From positions 36,251 to 100,250 of the forward strand of contig VZRZ01006570.1 in the NCBI GenBank assembly GCA_013398175.1: 64,000 nucleotides of DNA, given 5' to 3'. A program made the position numbers and the translations under genes. The notes beneath the pieces are model-generated. The model saw only the letters and a program-made list of their open reading frames with translations. It had not been told where the DNA came from and ran no database searches. The stretch is from Climacteris rufus (taxonomy: Eukaryota; Chordata; Aves; Passeriformes; Climacteridae). Below, in pieces: positions 52,480 through 61,290 of this stretch (its first letter is position 1; the number at the start of each line of letters is the position of its first letter).

Positions 52480-53335
52480 TAGGTGTGACCACTGGAGTGG
52501 AGACTGACACCCAGAAACTCAATTGGACCACTTCTTCACCAGTCTGGATGTACCAGTGGCCACTGAGAAAGGACAAATTGAAAGCGCTCCACGCACTCGT
52601 GGAGGAGCAATTGGCCAAAGGCCACCTAGTTCCAACCAACAGCTCCTGGAATTCCCCTGTGTTTGTCATCAAAAAGTAGGGGAAGGATAAATGGCACCTC
52701 CTCCGCCATCTGGGTAAAATAAATGAGGTGATTGAGGACATGGAACCCCCTCCAGCCAGGTATGCCATCAGCCGCTATGCTCCCACAGAATTGGAAGATT
52801 GCAGTCCTGGACATCAAGGACTGCTTCTTCCAGATACCCCTCTATCCAGAGGACACAATGCGGTTTGCCTTCTCAGTGCCTTCCATCAACCGAGAAGCTC
52901 CCATTCAGCGCTACCACTTCTGCCGCAAGGCATGAAGAACAGTCCTACGATCTGTCAGTGGTATGTTAGCAAGAATTTGTTGCCAGTCCGCACCAGAATG
53001 GAGAAAATCATCATCTTTCATTACATGGATGATGTGCTTGTCTGCTGCCACAATGACAAAATCCTGAACCAAACATTAGATATGGTTATTGAGGTGTTAG
53101 AGGCCCGGGGCTTAGAACTGCAAGCAGAAAAGCTCCAACGAACAAGCCCCTGGAAATAGCTGCATCTCAAGATAACTGAGACATCTCTAACACCTCAGCC
53201 AATAACTATAAACAATAACCCGAAGAACCTCCAGGAGTGTCCACCAGCTTTGTGGCAGCCTGAACTGGGTGAAGCCCTGATTGGGGTTGACAACAGAGGA
53301 CCTGGCCTCCCTCTTTAATTTGCTGGCGGGAGGGG
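52480..53335 (+). pseudogene. pol reverse transcriptase remnant
   Basis: Reverse transcriptase copies viral RNA into DNA. The N-terminal fingers are seen as WMYQWPLRKDKLKALHALV and NSSWNSPVFVIKK, followed by a TAG at 52677-52679. The same frame continues briefly, then shifts near 52745 to a frame with NWKIAVLDIKDCFFQIPL, which holds the first catalytic Asp. It shifts again near 52920 to LPQGMKNSPTICQWYV and the active-site YMDD (codons 53022-53033), which is intact. The thumb follows to about 53330 with LFNLL-like remnants and further stops. At least one stop and two frameshifts break the domain. RNase H is absent. Confidence 0.85.
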
Positions 53336-53344
53336 GAGATTAGG

Positions 53345-53985
53345 GTTAAAGTATGTGCATGTTTCCATCAATACCTTTTCTGGGGCCATGTTTGCTTCTG
53401 CCCATGCTGGCAAAAAGGCCAAGGACATCGAGAAACACCTTGTCCAGGCCTTCGCCATGCTGGGTATGCCTAAGGAAATTAAGACTGATAATGGGCCTGC
53501 CTACACCTCAGCTGAATTCCAATGCTTCTACCAACAGTGGGGGATTCTCCACAACACCAGGATCCCCCGCTCCCCAATCTGTCAAGTTGTTGTAGAGAGG
53601 GCCCATCAGACTCTCAAACATCCTCCTACCACAGGGCAGCACCACCAAGACCAACTCACCTGTGTTCAGGCTGGCCAAACCACTATTTACGATCAACTTT
53701 TTAAACACCACATTTGAGGAGCTCACGCCACCAGTTTTCAGACATTTTAAAAACTCGGGTCAAAGAAAACTGAAAGAAAACCTGACGGTTTTGATAAAGA
53801 ACCCTGAAACCCAACAGATCCAAGGACTTTTCCACCTCATCACTTGGGGTCGTGAGTATACAAGCATGTCCAGTCCCCAAGGGTTTAGGTGGATTCCTGT
53901 GAAATGGGTCACCCTATGTCATCCGTGTGGTTTCACCAACCAAGGACATTCAAACAGCGGCGTGGAGGCGCAGGTGCCGGAATAA
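53345..53985 (+). pseudogene. pol integrase remnant (core and C-terminal domains)
   Basis: Integrase inserts viral DNA into host DNA with a D,D-35-E triad. The N-terminal HHCC zinc domain is missing, removed by the same deletion that took RNase H. The core begins HVSINTFSGAMFASAH; the position where the first catalytic Asp is expected is Asn (codon 53370-53372). The second Asp (KTDNGPAYTS) and the Glu (VVVERAHQTLK) are present. A frameshift near 53690 moves the reading into a frame with PPVFRHF, then GLFHLITWGREY and FRWIPVKWV, the C-terminal DNA-binding domain, ending at TAA 53983-53985. The env frame starts about 100 bp further on. Confidence 0.85.
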
Positions 53986-54088
53986 CCCCCCTTGAGCTTT
54001 CCTCGTGTGACTTCCCCAGTGCATTTGTCGTTTTACCCCATCTTTATTTCATGAGTTAACTTCTCTATGTTTTGTTTTAAACCTAGAT

Positions 54089-54830
54089 ATGGCCCACCAC
54101 CTACTTGAATCAGTCATCCACCTCATCCTGACAACCAGCCTGGTGGTCTTCCTGACCTGCATCCCTTTGGGCGGACCATGGATCGTTCCCCAACCAAGAT
54201 CCAACGTCTGGACACTCCTAGCCAAGTTGCTGGGGCAGGACCACATCTGTTTCAGCACCTTGGACCCTGGCAATCGTATGTCAACCTGCCTGGTGGGGAT
54301 CCCTCTTAACTCCTCTGAGTACCCCTCATCTACCTCCTCCCGACATGATTTAATGAATCAGCAAACCCATCGGATTGTGGCCAGGTCCTTTGTCATGTGT
54401 ACAGTCAAAGTCCCAGCTAAGAACCCACCTCTCTTGTGGAGGGACTGGGCAAAGGACCTTCCCAAATCCTCTGGAGGCCCTGCCGAATTTGAACTCCTTG
54501 GTTTCGCCAATGCCAGATTTTGTGTTCAATTTATGTTCACCCCAAACACCCAGAAGCAGCAATACCTTAATGTTGCCCAGTACAAACTAAGGTACCAGGC
54601 CACAAAATGGTGCAAAAACATTGCCCATGTCCAGATGGCATCAACACTGGGCAGTGCCCCATCAGCTACCCAAGGGCCTGTTCCTGATTTGTGGCGACCA
54701 TGCTTGGGCAGGCATCCCCTCTCGCCTTCTCGGATGGCCCTGCACTTTGGGGCGGTTGACCCTGTTTACACTCAACGTGTCCCAAATTATTAATTGGCAA
54801 AAAAAACTCAATCGGCTCATCAAAATGTAG
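54089..54830 (+). pseudogene. env surface subunit (SU) remnant
   Basis: A true ATG at 54089 opens a 234-codon frame with an N-terminal hydrophobic segment (LILTTSLVVFLTCIPLG) that fits a signal peptide. Then come WIVPQPRSNVW and LGQDHICFSTLDPG, features of alpharetrovirus-like avian env proteins. Near codon 185 the meaningful reading moves to another frame (54621-54830: LPKGLFLICGDHAW, then GRLTLFTLNVSQIINW), which marks a frameshift within the C-terminal part. A stop at 54828 cuts it before any furin-type cleavage site, and the segment to 54897 is frame-broken. The protein would bind the receptor on the particle surface; this copy is non-functional. Confidence 0.75.
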
Positions 54831-54897
54831 TTTTGATGATCTGGACAAACATTGCAATTCTGAATTCTTCCATTGGTCTCACCTCCACTGTACTGCC

Positions 54898-55356
54898 GTG
54901 TCAGTTTTCCTGCCCTGGGTGGCCACAGCGAAGGCTCTAGCGGAATTGGGCACCCTAGAGTGTTGGGTAGCTAAACAGGCCAATTTAACGCCATCCACCA
55001 TAAGCGACCTCCTCGCAGACGAGGAAATTACCAGGAAGGCAACATTGCAAAACAGGGCAGCAATTGACTACCTGCTGCTCTTTCACTGCCACAAGCGCCA
55101 GGAGTTTGAGGGCTTGTGCTGTTTCAATCTATTGTCGAGAGCCCCAGGCATCCACTGGACCATCAAAGGGATGCAGAACTTAGTTCACCAAGTCAAAGAA
55201 GAGTCTAAAATCTGGCTGGAAGGCCTCCGCTCAGGATGGGGACTTTCTGGGTGGTGGGCCTCCCTAATCAAAGACCTTTATTTCATTTTGCTGGTTATAC
55301 TATTAATTTGCCTGGCTTTTGGTATCATAAAGAAGATCCTTTTCAATTATTTTTAA
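54898..55356 (+). pseudogene. env transmembrane subunit (TM) remnant
   Basis: This 152-codon open stretch starts at GTG (54898), so it is the tail of a frameshifted env and not an independent gene. It shows the hydrophobic fusion-peptide region (FLPWVATAKALAELG), a long heptad-repeat helix leading to LQNRAAIDYLLL, the loop with EFEGLCC, a tryptophan-rich membrane-proximal part (WGLSGWWASLIKDL), and a membrane anchor (FILLVILLICLAFGII) with a short lysine tail. In the CX6CC disulfide motif the double Cys is present, but the first Cys position reads Arg, with another Cys three residues upstream. The CX6CC type is characteristic of gamma- and alpharetroviral env proteins. Confidence 0.85.
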
Positions 55357-55367
55357 AATTTATTTAG

Positions 55368-55382
55368 TAAAAACAGGGGATA
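55368..55382 (+). promoter_or_regulatory. Polypurine tract
   Basis: TAAAAACAGGGGATA immediately precedes the TG start of the 3' LTR. This is the position and composition expected of the plus-strand primer of reverse transcription, with one C interrupting the purines. Confidence 0.75.
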
Positions 55383-56010
55383 TGTTGTGGTGGCCCAGCC
55401 CACCTTGAGGCTGAGTGACATCAAGTGGGTGGATTTCCCTGCCCAGGACTCCGACCCTGAGGGCGGATCTGAGGGCGAGACCCAAGTCTAGAGTTGCCTC
55501 CCACTGTGCGTCACTTCTGCAGCATCTGCTCCCCCCTTTTCCAGAAGCTTCTTTGCTCCCTTAACCCCATTGGTTCAGATACCTATATTTATTCATGTGC
55601 TTTGTTGCTTATGCATGAAGTTCTGTTCTGTTCTGTTCAGTTCCCCATTGGTTGTTTCGAATATGCTCCTCCCCCAAACTGCTGTGATTTGTTCTCTGTC
55701 ACCCCTTGTCATTTCCCCTTTGGTTTGTCCTTTTGTTCCTCCCCTTCTCCTCCCCCGTTTAAAAGGGGCTGTAACTGTTCCCGATCACCTTTTCTTCCTT
55801 GCCTCTCCTTCCAACCAGAAAAAAGTTGGGATTGCAGGCAAAGAGAAGGTCCCTCTCTCTTCCTTACCCTCTCCTATTGCCTAGCACACCTTCACTGCTG
55901 CCAGCCTTCCTTTAAGTTACCTGCAGACAGCATTGCCAGCTGCTGAGAGGATTCTGGTTTCCCCACTGCTGGGACACCAATCCTTGTTGTCTGCCTGGGC
56001 CACCGGGCAG
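55383..56010 (+). mobile_element. 3' LTR of the class II provirus
   Basis: The LTR starts TGTTGTGGTGGCCC directly after the polypurine tract. U3 contains CCATTGG-type boxes (about 55567 and 55643) and a TATA-like TTTAAAAGG near 55758. The region after it is rich in CTTCC and CCTT, as in many avian class II LTRs. I find no AATAAA at the usual distance. The right end is uncertain (about 56010, near GGCCACCGGGCA), because the partner LTR is missing and no target duplication can be paired. Confidence 0.7.
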
Positions 56011-56180
56011 CCAGTGGTCAGCACGGCACCATGGGAGATTTAAAAAGGGAGCAAGACTGACCTGAGCGCATTTCAGAAGGATGTGTGGTGTGGCCACTTG
56101 CACAGCAGTTCATGCAGGCAGGGCATGTGGGAGGGCACAGTCACCCTTACGGCTCCTGAGATGAACTCACCTGGTGGTTT
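56011..56180. other. Unassigned sequence between LTR and CR1
   Basis: No clear family. It could be the last part of the LTR/U5, or divergent CR1 5' sequence. Confidence 0.4.
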
Positions 56181-56360
56181 TCTCCTGCTCAAATGGAGGT
56201 TGACCAATGTGATGCCCATCCACAAGAAGGGCTGAAAGGAGGATACAGGGAACTATAGGCATGTCAGAACTCAGTGCCCAGAAAGGTTGTGGAAGAAATC
56301 GTCTGGAGAGTCATCATGTGGCACATACAGAACAACAAAGGGATCAGGCCAAGCCAGCAT
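56181..56360 (+). mobile_element. CR1 LINE piece 1 of 4 (RT domain)
   Basis: Sense CR1 reverse-transcriptase sequence: AATGGAGGTTGACCAATG, GATGCCCATCCACAAGAAGG, then GGGATCAGGCCAAGCCAGCA. It breaks off exactly at 56360, where an LTR is inserted, and resumes at 57074 with the next expected CR1 segment. Confidence 0.85.
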
Positions 56361-57073
56361 TGTCAGAGACTGAAACGTTCATGCCTCGAACATTGATATA
56401 AAGTTTTTTTTCATTAAGAAACTGCAATCAAAGAGGAGCCTCCTTGAAGACTGAAACTTTGGACTGAAATTCAAACTCTTGATTAGATAAAGGGAAAAGC
56501 TATTGTTCAGCTGTCTCAGGCTAAGTGGAAGTATGCATCCACAAAAGGCCAGTGCTGATGATCCCCTCCCCGAGGCAGACATGCCCAGACACTGCCAAGG
56601 GCCCAGGGTACTGTGAAAGCCTTCCCTGGAAGGAACGTGCCCAGACACGGCCACAGACCCAGAGTGCTGAGGAAGACTCCCCCCATTCCTGAGGGGGACA
56701 TGTCCGGACACAGCCACAGACACAGGGTGCTGGGAAAGACTCCCCCCTCCCCAGGGGAACATGCCTGGACATTGCCACCCAGCTGGAGAGTACATAAACC
56801 CAGGGAATTCCACACACTGTTGGGGGACTTTCACTATCAAGAAGACCTGCTGGAGAGGATCAACACAACATTGTTGGGATCCACAGAGTGGTGATATTTT
56901 CCTTCTCTGTCACTGTCTGTCCCCCCACCTCTTTTCCTATTTCTCCCTTCTCTTTCTCTCTTATATTTACAATCAAATAAAACCTATACTGTTGACTGGC
57001 ATATGGTCTCATTTGCACCTTAATTCAGCCAGAGAAATGTCTAAATAACCCCTAATAAAACCGGACCTTAACA
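56361..57073 (+). mobile_element. Solo LTR inserted in CR1 (5-bp TSD, ERVL-like)
   Basis: This 713-bp unit begins TGTCAGAGAC and ends TTAACA, flanked by a perfect 5-bp duplication AGCAT (56356-56360 and 57074-57078) within a CR1. U3 carries about four imperfect tandem repeats of 56-63 bp (about 56581-56775). The polyadenylation signal AATAAA lies near 56976-56981, so the orientation is plus. Five-bp duplication suggests an ERVL-like element; the class remains an inference. No internal genes remain. Several open frames on both strands come from the U3 repeats. Confidence 0.92.
56581..56775 (+). repeat. ~60-bp tandem repeats in LTR U3
   Basis: Units starting ATGCCCAGACAC, GTGCCCAGACAC, ATGTCCGGACAC and ATGCCTGGACAT begin at 56581, 56637, 56700 and 56761. 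Tandem U3 repeats in retroviruses usually act as enhancers, which is an inference here. Confidence 0.85.
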
Positions 57074-57380
57074 AGCATGAGTTTAGAAAAGGCAGATCCT
57101 GCTTGACTAACTAGATCTCCTTCAATGACAAGGGTGACCTGTTCAATGGATGAGGAACAGGCTGTTGATGTTGTCTATCTGGACATCAGTAACACCACTG
57201 ACACCTTTTCCGATGGCATATACTGAAAAAGCTGGCAGCCCATGGCCTGGATAGGTGTAATCTTTGTGTGGTAAAGAACTGGCTGGGTGACCGGGCCCAG
57301 AAAGTGGTGGAAAATGGTGTTGCATCCAGCTAGGGATCAGTGTTGGGCCCAGTCCTGTTCAATATCTTTACTGGTGATCT
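57074..57380 (+). mobile_element. CR1 LINE piece 2 of 4 (RT domain)
   Basis: It continues piece 1: AGCATGAGTTTAGAAAAGGC, GATCCTGCTTGACTAAC, GGCAGCCCATGGCCTGG, then CCAGTCCTGTTCAATATC. It ends at 57380 at the next LTR insertion. ORF2 is broken by many stops. Confidence 0.9.
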
Positions 57381-57952
57381 TGTCAGAGATAGGGAGAAGT
57401 GGTGCCGAAACATGGCTCACTCCCGAGCTGAAAAGCAAAACCTTTTTATTGAAAAATGACAAGCAGGGACGGAAGCAGTGAGCTAGTCTCGTTGCTCCTC
57501 ATGGCAAGGTAGACCTGGTGCAGTGGCAATTGTGACGCTCGGTGCTATCTCTCCAGCGCTCCATCAAGACGAGGACCAAGAGCCAGGGGCCAGCCCACTT
57601 TTGAACCCAGGCCCCTGCTCTTCCATTGGTGCATTTTTCTGAATCTTCTGGCTGATTGGTCTAATTGTCTCAACCCTGATTGGCTCATTTTCCAGGAGTC
57701 TCTTCTTGTTTGCTCTTGTTGGATCATGGTGACATCAGTCCTTTAGTGGAACAGACTGGAAACAGTCTAGAAAGTTCCACTCTTAGCATGAGTGGCCTCA
57801 CTTGAGCCATCTAGAGTGTCTGGATCAGTATTGCAATCCATGTCACACCTTAACCACCTTCCATGGCCTGAACATACATGAACCCCCAACTGTTGTTAAC
57901 TCTTAACTAGTAATTCAGCAGAACTGCAAATGGCTTCAACCCATTTATAACA
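57381..57952 (-). mobile_element. Solo LTR inserted in CR1, reverse (4-bp TSD, ERV1-like)
   Basis: Read on the minus strand this 572-bp unit begins TGTTATAAATGG and ends CTCTGACA. It is flanked by a 4-bp duplication ATCT (57377-57380 and 57953-57956), and the CR1 continues correctly across it. On the minus strand there are three CCAAT-type motifs (CCAATCA twice and CCAATGG; plus about 57620-57690) and an AATAAA (plus TTTATT at about 57447). Four-bp duplication is typical of ERV1/gammaretrovirus-like elements. It lies in the opposite orientation to the CR1 and to the LTR before it. No internal viral genes remain. Confidence 0.9.
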
Positions 57953-58443
57953 ATCTGGATGAGGGGATGCAGCGTACCCTCAGCAAGTTAGGCTGTATCT
58001 ATGGGCTGAGGTCAACGATATGAAGTTCAATGAGGTGAAGTGCTGGGTCCTGTGCTTGGGTCACAGCAACCCCAAGCAGCACTACAGGCTGGGGGAACAG
58101 TGGCTGGAAAACTGTCTGGCAGAAAAGGACCTGAGAGTGCTGGGTGGACCTGGTTTTGTATCAGCAATAGTGTGGCCAGCAGGACTAGGCCAGTGATGGT
58201 CCCCATGTATTTGGCTTTGGTGAGGTTACAGCTTGAGTCCCATGCCCAGTTCTGGGCCCCTCAATTCGAGAAAGACATTGAAGTGTGGGAGTGTGTCTGG
58301 AGAATGGCAATGAAGCTGATGAAGGATCTAGAACACAAGTCTTGTGAGCAGCTGCTGAGGGAGCTGGGGTTGTTTAGTCTGGAGAAAAGCTGGCAGAAAA
58401 GGGGGGAATCTTAATGTTCTCTGCAAATACCTGAAAAGTCAGG
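57953..58443 (+). mobile_element. CR1 LINE piece 3 of 4
   Basis: The CR1 resumes with ATCTGGATGAGGGGATGC and runs through GTCACAGCAACCCCAAGCAG, GTATCAGCAATAGTGTGGCC, CAGTTCTGGGCCCCTC and GGAGCTGGGGTTGTTTAGTC. It stops at 58443, where the gag-only provirus is inserted, and resumes at 61560. Confidence 0.92.
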
Positions 58444-58761
58444 TGTTGCCCTACTTTTGCAGTTCTGGATGTTATCATTCTTTTGTAGCTAGTTTCTCAC
58501 ATTCTTCTATGTAAACATAGACATGTTCTTATAACGGTATCTTATCGTTTACATTCCTTTCTCCTGGGCACAGAAATTTGATGGACACTTTCTTTGACCA
58601 CTGTGATTGAGGGATGACGGACTCATTCCTCCAATGAACAGTGATTTCTAAATGTATATATAATAAACAAGGCGGGTCTTGCTCGCCCCTTCCCTCTCTT
58701 TCCTCCTTGCTGCTAACAGGTGTCTCTTGTCTCTTTCTTCCTTCGTGTCGTTACTGCGACA
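58444..58761 (+). mobile_element. 5' LTR of the gag-only provirus (318 bp)
   Basis: It begins TGTTGCCCTAC and ends GCGACA. A TATATATAAT box lies at about 58654-58664 and overlaps the AATAAA at 58662-58667, a compact R arrangement. U3 has ordinary AT-rich content, and U5 is pyrimidine-rich (CTTCC). It is matched in reverse by 61291-61559. Confidence 0.9.
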
Positions 58762-58955
58762 TTTGGTGGCCTGGTACGTTTTCTTGGACCCGTGGCACAT
58801 TCTGTGGCACATTTTGTGGCACATTTTGTGGTCCCAGTACGTTTCTCAGTTCCGTGGCACATTCGGTGGCACCTTTGGTGGTCCCTCTGGCACCTGTGGC
58901 TCATTCGGTGGCACGTAAGTTACGCGTTAGTAGTGCAAGCTAGCTAGCTTTGAAG
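58762..58955 (+). promoter_or_regulatory. Proviral leader: primer-binding site, repeats, splice donor
   Basis: A primer-binding site is expected right after the LTR; TTTGGTGGCCTGGTACG begins at 58762. I could not assign the tRNA. The leader contains a ~65-bp duplication: TTTGTGGTCCCAGTACG near 58826 echoes the first site, with a third partial TTTGGTGGTCCC near 58874. It also carries multiple 12-15-bp GTGGCACATT units. A consensus splice donor, CAC|GTAAGT, lies at 58915-58920, before gag. Confidence 0.7.
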
Positions 58956-60302
58956 ATGGTTATTAGTCCAGATCCTCCGGATTATAACTTGGCGTTAGAC
59001 CTATTAGCAGGAGTGCTAGAGAGTAAAGGAATATCGGTTCCTAGAGCAGAGATAAGAAGGTTTTATCTCTGGGCAAAGGAACAGAGGTTTTTCCGGGATA
59101 CTCGAGAACTGTTCTCTAAGGCCATTTGGAGGCAGTTAGGTGAACTTCTCTTGGATTCACTGGCTACTGATTATAGTGCTGAGTTGGTTAAGTTTATGGT
59201 CTGCTGGAGACGCCTGAATTTCGTGGTCCAGAGCCGCGGAGGCTCTCCGAATATAGCTACTCCGGTGAGCTCGGTTTATGAAGAGGAGGAATTTCTGGAA
59301 CTCCCTAGCTCAGACAAGGAACGCCCTCTCCTCTCTGAGACCGAGGAGCAGATTACTGAGATATTTCCTGAGCAGGCGTTTGCAGGCGGCCAGGATTCGA
59401 GCCGCCCTAGGGGGCCCTTAGGTGGCAGGGCACAGGCTTCCCCCCCTTTCTCTCTTGGACTGAGGCCGTGGGGGAGGGGGAGGGGTGCCCAGGCAGTGCG
59501 GGCTGCTCTACCCCCCCCGTGCCTTTCTGGCGGTGGCCGGAGCGGCGGGGGAGGGGGGTCCCACCAGCCTGGCTCTAGAGTGCCCGACGTGCAGCATCCT
59601 GATATGTTGCCCCGTGCCCGTGGCGGTGGCGGGCCCTGTGGCCCCACCTCCTGCTGCGACAGTGGCGTCTGGTCCCTGGCCAGATGCCAAGCGGGACGTG
59701 GCGGAGATGGAGAATCTGCTGGACCTAACGGGGTCCCCAGCTAGGGGCTTGGTCCCGCAGTATCCACTGGGGAAAGCAGTTTCCACTCTGGGATTTCAGC
59801 TGCCTGGGGGAACGCTTTTGGGAGCGTTGTCTCAGCCCCCCCACCCCCGGCCGCGCGGTTTGCACAGCCTCAGTTTAGTCAGCTTCTGTCCATCTCTCTG
59901 CCTTCAGGGTGGAGCCAGGCTGCCATTCTTCTGGACACTGCCATTCCAGAGGCAGGAGCCCTCCCCATTGGGGGTAGGGGTGAAGCCACCCCGGCAGTGC
60001 CTGGCACAGCTGCCCCAGAGCATCCAGCCGCTGCCGTAACGGCGGCTGGGGAGAGCCCTGGGCTCTTTGTGTTCGGCTCTCCCAGGGGTCCAGTGCTTCC
60101 CCGAGACTCAGGTTCTCAGTCACACGGCTCTTCCTCAGCTGCCTTATGGACGCTTCCTCCCTGCAAGGTTATGGTGCGTCTGCAGGACGCTACCAAGTTC
60201 TGGAGTGAGGTTAAGGTGAAGGTAGAGGAGGTCGGCGACCGTGGTCCGGCACGTCATCTTGTGGCTGGTAAAAGTAGATCCTCTAGCCGTCCACTGCTGT
60301 GA
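58956..60302 (+). pseudogene. gag matrix and proline-rich region (5' half), broken
   Basis: The likely start is the ATG at 58956, downstream of the splice donor. The first ~90 codons resemble a retroviral matrix domain, with a helical start (LALDLLAGVLESKGISVP) and a later FMVCWRRLNFVVQSRG segment. Matrix would bind the inner membrane. After about codon 120 (about 59315) the protein is acidic, then very GC-rich and Gly/Pro-rich. The first frame ends at 59744. An overlapping frame (59485-60039) carries the more plausible continuation, and the original frame reopens at 59997-60302, so two frameshifts are likely, plus stops at 60300 and 60318. Confidence 0.7.
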
Positions 60303-60344
60303 ATGATGCACAGGATATAACAGGAGATAGATTCATCGGATGTC

Positions 60345-61280
60345 CTTCAGACATTTCCTGCTACTTTGGACAATAATCAAATCCAGGCTTTTCCTGCTTT
60401 TCTTAACAATAATAGAATGGTTCATCAAAAGTTACAGTGGCCGGATCTGATGGAACTTCAAGGGAAGGCTGGCAGATATGGACTAGGCTCTAATGAAGTC
60501 CTACAGATATTAAGGGTATTCAATGCAGCTCTGTTGCTGCCTTATGATATTCGAGCTTTGGCTCGAGGGCTTTTTCAGCCTGTGGAATATGACATCTTTG
60601 AATCAAAGTGGCGTCAGCTGGCTACTAGAGCAATAGAACACAATGCTGTGTTAGACCAGCAGGATCCCAGACGTGCTGCTGGGATCCCAGTGATGCTAGG
60701 CACAGACAATTTTTCTGACCCTAGCATGCAGGCTGCATTGCCTCGTGCAGTGCTTACCCAGTGTCATGAAATTGGCATGGCAGCATTGATTCAAATGATC
60801 AAAATGGCTGCGCCTGTGGAGAATTGTACAGATATTACACAGAGGGATGGTGAGTCCTTCTTGCAGTTTGCAGGGAGATTGACTACTGCTGTGGAGAGGC
60901 AGGGGGGAGATCAGAAAGCTAGATAGCTGTTGCTTAAGTTTCTTGCTAAGGCGCAACGCACCCCTGAATGTAAGAAGATTATTCGAGCACTCCCTGGTGA
61001 TCCTTCTGCATGTCAGATGGCTGAGGCCTGTGGCCCAGCAGGCACCACTGGTTGGAAAGTGGCTGCCGTGGCTAGTGCCCCACAGTCGGCCTGGACAGGG
61101 CTGCAAAGGGGGCAGCGAAAGCAGAGGAGTGCTTAGCCCAGTAGAAAACGTGGAAGAAAGGTGTGGAAAGGTACAGCTATGCTGTTTCATTGTGGTTGAT
61201 GTGGGAAGCCAAACCATATTGCGAATGTCTGTACAGCTGCAGTTTCTAAGACTGGTAGGCTTTCCTCGGCCTCGCGTTTA
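60345..61280 (+). pseudogene. gag capsid-nucleocapsid (3' half) with three nonsense codons
   Basis: Capsid starts near 60345. The N-terminal domain shows LQWPDLMELQGKAGRYGLG and VLQILRVFNAALLLPYDIRA, then ALARGLFQPVEYDIFESKW and RQLATRAIEHNAVLDQ. A degenerate major-homology region follows (ITQRDGESFLQFAGRL). A TAG at 60924-60926 interrupts it, but the same frame continues with RTPECKKIIRALP, a second TAG (61134-61136), and a zinc knuckle with Cys 61191, Cys 61200, His 61215 and Cys 61230. A TGA (61197-61199) lies between the first two Cys codons. No frameshift is needed across ~900 bp. Class II, alpharetrovirus/ERVK-like. It ends into the inverted LTR; no protease follows. Confidence 0.85.
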
Positions 61281-61290
61281 AATGGTCGAT

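Larger units (their letters stand above)
50935..56010 (+). mobile_element. 5'-truncated class II endogenous retrovirus (gag-pro-pol-env-3'LTR)
   Basis: Remnants of gag capsid, nucleocapsid, dUTPase-like/protease, reverse transcriptase, integrase, env surface and transmembrane, a polypurine tract and a 3' LTR follow in canonical order on the plus strand. The 5' LTR, leader, matrix and start of capsid are missing; the left break lies near 50935. A second deletion removes RNase H and the integrase zinc domain near 53335-53350. Stops and frameshifts occur in every gene, so none can give a full product. The dUTPase-like segment, the protease/RT sequence and the integrase resemble betaretrovirus-like ERVK elements. 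The env resembles the alpharetrovirus-like avian type. The 3' LTR runs into unassigned sequence before a CR1 fragment. Confidence 0.9.

Noticed and set aside
56379..56894. 153-codon minus and 93-codon plus frames
   Set aside because: They result from the ~60-bp U3 tandem repeats inside an LTR.
57381..57952. A 5-bp target duplication for this LTR
   Set aside because: Only ATCT (4 bp) is shared at both sides; the neighbouring bases differ (G on the left before ATCT, G on the right after it).
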